Position numbers and translations under genes: made by a program | Shown here: one piece after another, positions 16,822-23,235 of the stretch | Position numbering within the stretch: position 1 is the stretch's first letter | Layout: each line of letters begins with the position of its first letter | Assembly (NCBI RefSeq): GCF_003999975.1 | Contig: NZ_RJAC01000028.1 | Location: forward strand, 30,534 to 94,533 | DNA length: 64,000 nt | Direction: 5' to 3' | Source of the DNA: Actinoplanes solisilvae | Lineage (GTDB): Bacteria > Actinomycetota > Actinomycetes > Mycobacteriales > Micromonosporaceae | Notes under the pieces: generated by a model | Seen by the model: only the letters and a program-made list of their open reading frames with translations | What the model was told of the DNA's origin: nothing | Database searches by the model: none

Positions 16822-17232
16822 ATGGATCCAGAGGTGACGGCCCTCGCGGCGGCCGTGGTGCCCTATGTGTCGGCGGCGGCCGGCGCCTACGGATCAGCGG
16901 TCGTGCAGCGGGTGCAAGACTCGGCGGCCGACGCGACCATGGGGCTGGGCGGCAGGCTGTTGCGCCGCCTGCTGGGCCGCGAGGAATCCGCGGCGGCCGT
17001 CGCCGACGCGGCGGTCGACCTGGCCGAAGACCCGGCCGACGAGGATCGGGTAGCGGCGATGCGCTTGCAGATCCGCAAGGCCCTGGCCGCCGACCCTGCG
17101 CTCATGGTCGAGATCCGGGAGCTGCTCGCAGCCGAGGGCGTGTCGGTGACGGCGTCGGGCGAGCGCGCGATCGCCGCCCAGACCATCAGTGGGGTGGCGG
17201 TGACCGGCGACAACGCTCACATCACCCGATGA
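16822..17232 (+). CDS. small helical companion protein with Gly-rich C-terminal motif
   Basis: A 136-aa protein. A hydrophobic alanine-rich helix at the N-terminus (PEVTALAAAVVPYVSAAAGA) is followed by amphipathic helices (RRLLGREES; AAMRLQIRKALAADPALMVE). It ends in the motif ASGERAIAAQTISGVAVTGD. This layout, an alpha-helical domain plus a short Gly/Ala/Val terminal motif, is common in actinobacteria directly upstream of NB-ARC/TPR genes. The terminal motif recalls the amyloid signalling sequences described for NLR-like systems; that link is my inference. GAGGTGG precedes ATG 16822. Its stop overlaps the ATG (17229) of a wrecked TPR gene, so its partner appears to be lost. Confidence 0.65.
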   Translation: MDPEVTALAAAVVPYVSAAAGAYGSAVVQRVQDSAADATMGLGGRLLRRLLGREESAAAVADAAVDLAEDPADEDRVAAMRLQIRKALAADPALMVEIRELLAAEGVSVTASGERAIAAQTISGVAVTGDNAHITR

Positions 17233-17520
17233 CCGCGTCAACCGGGCGCAGCGAAGATCCGGCCCGCCGGCATCGCGCGGCGGCTGAGTAGTGTCGGCTA
17301 CACGCTCTGGCGGTTGGGTCGCTACGCGGAGGCGCTGCCGCTCGAAAGACGTGCGTTGGCGATCACCGAGGCGGCGTTGCCGGAGGGCCGTCCGGACATC
17401 GCGCTGCGCCTGGACAATTTGGCGGCCACGCTACGAGGTCTGGGACAATCCGCGGAGGCATGAGGAGGCGTTGCCGTTGCGGGAATGAGCCTCGGAGATT
17501 CGCACAGCGAATGCCTCGCA
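17229..17520 (+). pseudogene. degraded TPR-protein gene
   Basis: ATG 17229 overlaps the previous stop (ATGA) and opens a frame that ends after 20 codons at TAG 17289. From about 17284 a different frame encodes unmistakable tetratricopeptide sequence: VGYTLWRLGRYAEALPLERR, then ALAITEAALPEGRPDIAL and LDNLAATLRGLGQSAEA, stopping at TGA 17462. Another frame then gives EEALPLRE before a further stop. This is the footprint of an NB-ARC/TPR or Kinesin-light-chain-like gene. It has lost its NTPase middle and keeps only its first codons and the last one or two repeats. Confidence 0.82.
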
Positions 17521-17523
17521 GAC

Positions 17524-19449
17524 CTAGTCAAGGCTTTGCTGGATCGCGGTGAGCAGCTGGTTCTTGCTGAACGGCTTCTCCAGCAGGGTGACCCCGGGCG
17601 CGAGTGTCCCCTGTGAAGCGAGCACCGGCCGGGCATAGCCCGACATGAACAGGACCTTGGCGCCGGGTCGCAGCTCGGCGAAGCGGTCGGCCAGGTCGCG
17701 GCCGAGCATGTGGGGCATTACCACGTCGGTGAGCAGTACGTCGATCGGGCCGGCGTGGGCCTCGGCCAGTTCGAGGGCGGTCGGGCCGTCCTCGGCGATC
17801 AGGGCCTGGTGGCCGGCGCCCAGCAGGATGCGGTGCAGGACGCCGCGCAGGGCCGGTTCGTCCTCGACGGCCAGGACCGTCACGCGGCGGACGTCGCCGG
17901 GGGCGGTTTCGGTGGCCCGTTCGATCGCGGCGGGGGCGGCGTCGGTGGCGGGCAGCAGGATCGTGAACGTGGTGCCCAGGCCCTGTTCGGAATAGATGTG
18001 CAGGTCGCCGCCGGCCGCCGTGACGATGCCGTAGACGGTGGCCAGTCCCAGGCCGGTGCCCTGCCCGGCGGGCTTGGTCGTGTAGAACGGCTCGAACGCC
18101 CGCTCGATCACCTCGGGCGGCATGCCGGTGCCGGTGTCGCTGACCCGCAGCCGCACGTAGCGGCCGGTGCGCAGGTGCGGGCGGCCCGCGGCGTAGTCGT
18201 CGTCGACGTCGATCATCTCGGTCTCGATCGACAGGCCGCCGCCGCCGGGCATCGCGTCGCGGGCGTTCACCGCGAGGTTGACCAGCACCTGGTCGAGCTG
18301 GCCGGGGTCGGCGGTCACCGAGGGCAGTTCGGGGCCCAGCCGCACGGTGAGCGTGATGTGCTCGCCGATCGAGCGGCGCAGCATCTGCTCGATGTCGGTG
18401 ACCGCGTCGTTGAGGTTCAACGGCCTCGGGCGTACGACCTCCCGGCGGGCGAAGGCGAGGAGCTGGTGGGTGAGGTCGGCGCCGCGCTGGGCGGCCTTGG
18501 TGATCTGCGTGGCGTCGCCGGCGACCTCGGTCAGGCCCGCGTCGGCGGCCGACTCCTCGATGAACGTCGCGTAATTGGCGATCACCGCGATGAGGTTGTT
18601 GAAGTCGTGGGCCACGCCGCCGGCCAGCTGGCCCAGGCCTTCGAGCCGCTGGGTGCGCTGCAGCTGGGCCTCCATCCGGGCGCGTTCCGCCTCGGCCCGC
18701 AGTTGTCGCAGACCTTCCTGGGCCCGTACGCGTTCGGTGATGTCCCTGATGACCGCGCAGCGCAGCCGGCCCTCATCCGTCGGCAGGATGCTCACCGACA
18801 CCTCGACCGGGACCGTACGGCCGTCGCGGCGGTGGGCCAGCGTCGGTGACTCCTCGGGGTCGAGCTCGCGCACGACCGGCGCCGGGGTCTCGGCGAGCCC
18901 GTCGGAGAGCAGGTCGGTGATCGGGCGGCCGATCAGACCGAGGCGGGTCTCGCCGAAGAGCTGCTCGGCCTCGGTGTTGGCCAGCACCACGACGTCGTCG
19001 TCGCCGACGCCGACGAAGGCGTCCGGGGCGGCTTCGAGCAGGGCCTGCAGGCTCGACTCGAGCCGTTCGCGGTGACCGACCGCGCGGGCGATCACGGTGA
19101 CGCCGAGCAGCCGTTCGCCGTCGTGCAGCGGGGACATGGCGAGGGTGACCAGGATCCAGCGGCCGTCGCGGTGCCGGCGCTGGGTGCGGAAGCGTTCGAG
19201 CCGGGCGCCCGCGGCGAGCAGGGTCAGCATCTCGCGCTGGTCGCCGCGGCGGTCGGGCGGAACCAGCAGATCGGCCGTACGCCCGACGATCTCGCCGGGC
19301 GCCCAGCCGAGCAGCTTCTCGGCGGCCGGGTTCCACGACAGCACGGTGAAGTTGGGGGCGAGCGTGTAGATGGCGTCGTGCGCGGACCGCACCATGTCTT
19401 CCAGCAGGTGTGCGGTCTGATGCCGCGTCGATCCGTACGTTCCGCCCAT
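17524..19449 (-). CDS. hybrid sensor histidine kinase: PAS-PAS-HisKA-HATPase-receiver
   Basis: A 641-aa soluble hybrid kinase. Two PAS domains (about 15-125, AIYTLAPNFTVLSWNPAAEK; and 130-245, DVVVLANTEAEQLFGETRLG) precede a HisKA domain with phosphoacceptor His in LAGGVAHDFNNLIAVIA, of the FixL/NtrB-like class. A HATPase domain follows (NARDAMPGGGG, DTGTGM, GTGLGLATVYGIV). A C-terminal receiver (about 520-640) has the acceptor Asp in VLLTDVVMP and the conserved Lys in LLEKPFSK. Such kinases autophosphorylate in response to redox, ligand or light cues and pass phosphate to their own receiver. Outward transfer would need an HPt protein, and one is encoded at 22.8 kb. Confidence 0.93.
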   Translation of the reverse strand: MGGTYGSTRHQTAHLLEDMVRSAHDAIYTLAPNFTVLSWNPAAEKLLGWAPGEIVGRTADLLVPPDRRGDQREMLTLLAAGARLERFRTQRRHRDGRWILVTLAMSPLHDGERLLGVTVIARAVGHRERLESSLQALLEAAPDAFVGVGDDDVVVLANTEAEQLFGETRLGLIGRPITDLLSDGLAETPAPVVRELDPEESPTLAHRRDGRTVPVEVSVSILPTDEGRLRCAVIRDITERVRAQEGLRQLRAEAERARMEAQLQRTQRLEGLGQLAGGVAHDFNNLIAVIANYATFIEESAADAGLTEVAGDATQITKAAQRGADLTHQLLAFARREVVRPRPLNLNDAVTDIEQMLRRSIGEHITLTVRLGPELPSVTADPGQLDQVLVNLAVNARDAMPGGGGLSIETEMIDVDDDYAAGRPHLRTGRYVRLRVSDTGTGMPPEVIERAFEPFYTTKPAGQGTGLGLATVYGIVTAAGGDLHIYSEQGLGTTFTILLPATDAAPAAIERATETAPGDVRRVTVLAVEDEPALRGVLHRILLGAGHQALIAEDGPTALELAEAHAGPIDVLLTDVVMPHMLGRDLADRFAELRPGAKVLFMSGYARPVLASQGTLAPGVTLLEKPFSKNQLLTAIQQSLD

Positions 19450-19510
19450 ATCCGGACCATCTTATCGAGTTCGGTGGGGGTGCCGGGCCGCTTTTGCCTA
19501 CGCTCGCAGC

Positions 19511-20332
19511 ATGAACGTGCTGGGGGAGCAGGCCGAGGCGCTGCCCGAGGTCGATCCGCAGCGGCCCAGCGTCGCGCGCATCTACAACTTCCTGCTCGGC
19601 GGCCGGCACAACTTCGCGGCCGACCGGCAGGCGGCCGCGGCGGCGCGGTCGGCCATGCCCGAGCTGCCCGCGATCCTGCGGCTCAACGGGCAGTTCATGG
19701 CCGAGGCCGTACGGCTGGCGGTCGAGGCGGGCATCGACCAGTTCCTCGATCTGGGCTGCGGCATTCCCGGCACGGGTACGGGTTATGACGTGGCCCGCCG
19801 CACGCTGCCCGCCGGCCGCATCGTCGGCGTCGACCTCGATCCGGTCGCCGTCGTGCACGGGCGGTTGCGTACCGCTGACGACCCGGCGGCCGACGTGCTC
19901 TTCGCCGATCTGCTGAACGCCGGTGCGGTGCTCGGCTCACCACCCGTACGCGGTCTGCTTGATCTTGATCGGCCGGTGGGCCTGTTGTTGGTCTCGGTCG
20001 CCCACTTCATCACGGACACCGACCGGCTCGTCGCGGCCCTCGCCGGTTATCGCGCGGCCCTGGCGCCGGGCAGCCTGCTGGCGCTGACCCACGCCTGTCG
20101 CAAGCGGCTCTCGCCCCGGGTCGATCAGGTGCGCCGGGTCTACAACAACACGACCGCCCCGATGGTGGCCCGCGACGGGGACGAGACGATGCCTCTGTTC
20201 GGTGACTGGCCGCTGCTCGAGCCGGGTCTGTGCACGTTCAAGGAGTGGTGTTCGGTGTCCGGGCGGCGTGGCGAGAGTGACGTCGCCGAGTCCGCGTTCC
20301 TCGCCGGGGTGGCTCGTAAGCCGGAACAGTGA
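19511..20332 (+). CDS. SAM-dependent methyltransferase, DUF574 family
   Basis: A 273-aa protein of the DUF574 family, a large actinobacterial class of putative methyltransferases. Diagnostic features are SVARIYNFLLGGRHNFAADR near the N-terminus, the SAM-binding strand-loop QFLDLGCGIPGTG (about 78-90), VVGVDLDPVAV-like VGVDLDPVAVVHG, the Asp of LFADLL and a late VSVAHFITD. The reaction and substrate have not been established for the family. It lies between two signalling genes and is divergent from the hybrid kinase across 61 bp, so co-regulation with that cluster is possible. Confidence 0.9.
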   Translation: MNVLGEQAEALPEVDPQRPSVARIYNFLLGGRHNFAADRQAAAAARSAMPELPAILRLNGQFMAEAVRLAVEAGIDQFLDLGCGIPGTGTGYDVARRTLPAGRIVGVDLDPVAVVHGRLRTADDPAADVLFADLLNAGAVLGSPPVRGLLDLDRPVGLLLVSVAHFITDTDRLVAALAGYRAALAPGSLLALTHACRKRLSPRVDQVRRVYNNTTAPMVARDGDETMPLFGDWPLLEPGLCTFKEWCSVSGRRGESDVAESAFLAGVARKPEQ

Positions 20333-20399
20333 AATCGGCACATCTCGTACTTTATGGGCGCATGCTGAGGACAAGTGTCCACGAACCCGCGGAGCGAAG

Positions 20400-20822
20400 A
20401 TGCCCGGAGTACTCATCGCCGAGGACGACGAAGACATCGCCCTGATCCTGACGAGGCTGCTCAAGCGCGCCGGGTACACGGTGCAGCACGCGCCCGACGG
20501 GCAACGGGCGTTCGAGCTCGCGGTGGCCGGCCGGCCCGACGTGGTGCTGACCGACCTGGGGATGCCGCGGATGGACGGCCTCGAGCTGACCCGGGCGATC
20601 CGGGAGCACCCGGAGCTGCGCGACACCCCGATCGTCATGCTCAGCGGCCACCTGCACCCCGGCGACAACGGGCCGGTGCGGACGGGGGTCTGCGTGGTGC
20701 TGCTCAAGCCCTGCCCCAACGACAAGCTCCGCGAGGTCGTCAACGACCTGGCCGAGCTGGGCGCGCACGGCCACTCCGGGGCCGATTCCGGCTGCCCCGC
20801 GCGCTGGCCCGTATCCGCATGA
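20400..20822 (+). CDS. single-domain response regulator (receiver only)
   Basis: A 140-aa receiver-only protein. The acidic pocket is AEDDED (residues 7-12), the phosphoacceptor is Asp52 (VVLTDLGMPRMDG), the switch residue lies in VMLSG and the conserved Lys in LLKPCP. There is no output domain; the last 25 residues are low-complexity. CheY-like proteins of this form relay phosphate or bind partner proteins. The start, ATG 20400, follows GGAGCGAAG. The hybrid kinase, GAF kinase and HPt protein nearby are natural phosphorelay partners, though the pairing is an inference from position. Confidence 0.9.
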   Translation: MPGVLIAEDDEDIALILTRLLKRAGYTVQHAPDGQRAFELAVAGRPDVVLTDLGMPRMDGLELTRAIREHPELRDTPIVMLSGHLHPGDNGPVRTGVCVVLLKPCPNDKLREVVNDLAELGAHGHSGADSGCPARWPVSA

Positions 20823-20832
20823 TTGTCATGAA

Positions 20833-20857
20833 GCATATAAAGACCGACCTAGGGTAT
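20833..20857 (+). promoter_or_regulatory. sigma-B/F-type promoter match
   Basis: GCAT at 20833-20836, a 15-base spacer, then GGGTAT at 20852-20857. This fits the GNNT-N14-16-GGGTAY consensus known for sigma-B-group stress promoters of Streptomyces. It points at the GAF histidine kinase starting at 20911, leaving a leader of roughly 45-50 bases. The local sequence is AT-rich, unlike its surroundings. Confidence 0.55.
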
Positions 20858-20910
20858 GAATAGCCCAAGTCCGCGTCCGCGGGCGGTCCGCTCGGGGGAT
20901 CGGACAACCC

Positions 20911-22587
20911 ATGGTCAGCGTCGACGAGGCCGTCCTGGCCGATCCGGATCGCCTGGGCGCGGTTCGCGCGGCGAAACAGACGCTGCCGGCCCTGACCCTC
21001 GCCCCCGACTCGCTGGCCCGGCTCGCCGCCCGGCTGCTGCGGGCGCCCGCGGCCCAGCTCACCCTCGTCGACCGCGACGACGTGCTGCTCGCCGGCGGTG
21101 ACGGTCCGCCCGACACGGTCATCGCCCGGCAGACCGTCTCGGCCGGGCGGCCGGTGTGCCGCGAGGAAGAGCCGGCCTACCTCTGCGTGCCCGTGCTCGA
21201 CGGTGCCGGACGGCCGGTCGGGGCGCTCGCCGTCCTCGACGTGCGCGCCCGCTGCTGGAGCGAGGAGCAGTCCCGGGTGCTGACCGAGCTGGCCGAGCTG
21301 GCCCGCCCGGCCGGCAGCACCGCTCTGCGCCGGGCCGAGCGCTTCCGGGAGTGTCACCGGGCCGTCGAGGACGCGCTGCGCTCGGCCGGCTCGGCCACCG
21401 CGGCCGCGCCCGGCGTGCTGGCCGCGGTCGGCGCGACCCTGGGCTGGCCGGCCGCCGAGCTGTGGCTGGCCGACGAGGACACCGGCGAGCTCGAGATGGG
21501 CGGCCGCTGGTGCGCGCCCGGCAGTGGCCTGGAGCGGGTGCTCACGTTCGCCCCGATCAAGGGCACCGGCATCACCGGCCGGGTCTGGTCGAGCGGCAGA
21601 CCCCTGTGGGTGCCCGACATCGCCGACTCGGTCACGCTGCGCGACCCGGTGGAGCGCCGCCGGGCCGAGGCCTGCCTGGACGCCGGTCTGCGCACCGTGC
21701 TGGCCGTGCCGGTGTGCGACGCCGGCAGAGTGCTCGGCGTGCTCACCTGTTACGGCGCCGCGCCCGAGCCGCACGAGGAGCTGCTCGCCCTGCTGCTCGA
21801 GGGGGTGGCCGCGCGGATCGGGCTCTACGTGGCGCTGCGCCGGGCCGAGGCGCTCACCCGGCAGCTCTCGCGGGCCAAGGACGACTTCATCTCGCTGGTC
21901 AGCCACGAGATGCGTACGCCCCTCACGTCGATCGTCGCGAGCGCGGCGATGCTCGGCGACGAGCGGTCCGGGCTCGACGAGGAGAGCCGCGCGATGGTCG
22001 ACGCGGTGCAGCGCAACGCCACCAGCTTGCGCGCCGTGGTCGACACCCTGCTCGACCTGGCCGGGCTCGACTCGGGTCACCTGACGCTGCGGGTCGAGCC
22101 GGTCGATCTGGGCGCGATCGTCACCGAGGCGCTGGCCGCCGCCCGGCCGCTCGCGTGCGCCAACCGCGTACGGCTTCTGCACGACCGCGACGAGCCCCTC
22201 GCCCTCGACGGCGACCCGCAGCGGCTGCGCCAGGTCGTCGACGACCTGCTGGCCAACGCGATCCGCTACAGCCCGTACGGCGGCGACGTCGAGGTCGTGC
22301 TGGTCGAGCGGGCCGGCCTGGCCGAGCTGACCGTGGCCGACCACGGCATCGGCACCCCGGCCGAGGAACGCGACCGCGTCTTCGACCGCTTCTACCGCGC
22401 CAGCAACGTCCGCCACCAGGGCATCGCCGGCAAGGGACTCGGGCTGAGCCTGGCCCGCACCATCGTCGAGCTGCACGACGGCACCATCCGTCTCAGCGGC
22501 CACCCGCCGCACGGCACCACGGTGCTGATCCGGCTGCCGATCACGAATGCCCGAAACGCTGAGCGAGCGGGCCGTTCGTCCGATTAG
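20911..22587 (+). CDS. GAF-domain sensor histidine kinase
   Basis: A 558-aa soluble kinase. An N-terminal GAF-like region (about 25-130, PAYLCVPVLDGAGRPVGALAVLD) is followed by a second GAF domain (about 145-310, including GITGRVWSSGRPLWVPDIAD). The HisKA domain has phosphoacceptor His332 in FISLVSHEMRTPLTSIVA. The HATPase domain has the N-box DLLANAIRYSP, G-boxes DHGIGT and GKGLGLSLA, and the F-box VFDRFYRAS. It is very similar in design to the kinase at 6.4 kb. The promoter match at 20833-20857 suggests stress-sigma control. The truncated receiver gene begins 6 bp after its stop. Confidence 0.93.
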   Translation: MVSVDEAVLADPDRLGAVRAAKQTLPALTLAPDSLARLAARLLRAPAAQLTLVDRDDVLLAGGDGPPDTVIARQTVSAGRPVCREEEPAYLCVPVLDGAGRPVGALAVLDVRARCWSEEQSRVLTELAELARPAGSTALRRAERFRECHRAVEDALRSAGSATAAAPGVLAAVGATLGWPAAELWLADEDTGELEMGGRWCAPGSGLERVLTFAPIKGTGITGRVWSSGRPLWVPDIADSVTLRDPVERRRAEACLDAGLRTVLAVPVCDAGRVLGVLTCYGAAPEPHEELLALLLEGVAARIGLYVALRRAEALTRQLSRAKDDFISLVSHEMRTPLTSIVASAAMLGDERSGLDEESRAMVDAVQRNATSLRAVVDTLLDLAGLDSGHLTLRVEPVDLGAIVTEALAAARPLACANRVRLLHDRDEPLALDGDPQRLRQVVDDLLANAIRYSPYGGDVEVVLVERAGLAELTVADHGIGTPAEERDRVFDRFYRASNVRHQGIAGKGLGLSLARTIVELHDGTIRLSGHPPHGTTVLIRLPITNARNAERAGRSSD

Positions 22588-22593
22588 TGAGGT

Positions 22594-22773
22594 ATGACGA
22601 CCCGGGCCACCGTGTTGCTCGTGGATGACGAGGCGGCGATCCTCGAGACGCTCTCGTTGCAGCTGCGCCGCGACCACAAGGTGCTCGTCGCAGCCAGTGG
22701 CGCCGAGGCGCTGCGCCTGCCGGCCGAGGCCGTCGAGCCGGTGCTGGCCGTCCCCGGCACCCGCCGCTTCTAA
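22594..22773 (+). pseudogene. truncated response-regulator receiver (59 aa)
   Basis: The ORF begins 6 bp after the histidine-kinase stop and encodes the first half of a receiver domain: beta1 and the acidic pocket (ATVLLVDDEAAILETL), then LRRDHKVLVAASGAEALRLP. It breaks off before beta3, so the phosphoacceptor Asp is missing, and a short unrelated-looking end (VEPVLAVPGTRRF) leads to TAA. It is most likely the remnant of a full regulator after an internal deletion. Expression as a decoy receiver cannot be excluded. Its TAA (22771-22773) overlaps the TAG of the convergent HPt gene (22770-22772). Confidence 0.75.
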
Positions 22774-23147
22774 TCCTCCGCGTAGGCGGCGGCCAGCTTC
22801 TCGAGCACCTCGCACACCATCGCGTGCTCGGCCGCGACCCGGCCGAGCGTCAGGTCGGGGTCGGGCACACCGCCCTCGCCGGCCGCGTGCTCGACCTCGG
22901 CGAACACGGACGCCAGCCCGGCCGCCCCGATGTTCGAGGCCGACCCCTTCAGCGCGTGGGCGTGCTCGCGCAGCGCGGCGCAGTCACCGCCGCGCAGCAG
23001 CTCGGCCAGCCGGTCGACGCCGCCCGGGGTCTTGGCCAGGTACGACCGGATCAGCCGGCCCAGCAGCGCCTGCTCGGCCGGGCCCGGATCGTCGCCCGCG
23101 ATGTCGGCCAGACGCTCGCGGACCTCGGCCTCCCGGCTACGTTCCAT
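22770..23147 (-). CDS. HPt-domain phosphotransfer protein
   Basis: A 125-aa stand-alone histidine phosphotransfer protein. The helical bundle carries the diagnostic HAHALKGSASNIGA; His64 (H-x-L-K-G) is the phosphorylated residue. HPt proteins shuttle phosphate between the receiver of a hybrid kinase and a terminal regulator. That matches the hybrid kinase at 17.5-19.4 kb and the receiver protein at 20.4 kb. It is divergent from the GGDEF-EAL gene. The start at 23147 was chosen because the much longer upstream frame lacks any domain. Confidence 0.9.
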   Translation of the reverse strand: MERSREAEVRERLADIAGDDPGPAEQALLGRLIRSYLAKTPGGVDRLAELLRGGDCAALREHAHALKGSASNIGAAGLASVFAEVEHAAGEGGVPDPDLTLGRVAAEHAMVCEVLEKLAAAYAED

Positions 23148-23235
23148 CGCTCCATCCTGCGGCCCGGCGCCCCGGGCGGGGGCTGATTCGCACCGGATTC
23201 CTACGGTCGGCCGCGCCGGTGCCGATGCTGGCGGG

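Noticed and set aside
20740..22815. A 691-codon minus-strand open frame opposite the GAF histidine kinase and its flanks.
   Set aside because: The composition is an antisense shadow (RGHR, GQPG, VGDV-like runs) of a strong kinase gene; there is no domain or ribosome site.
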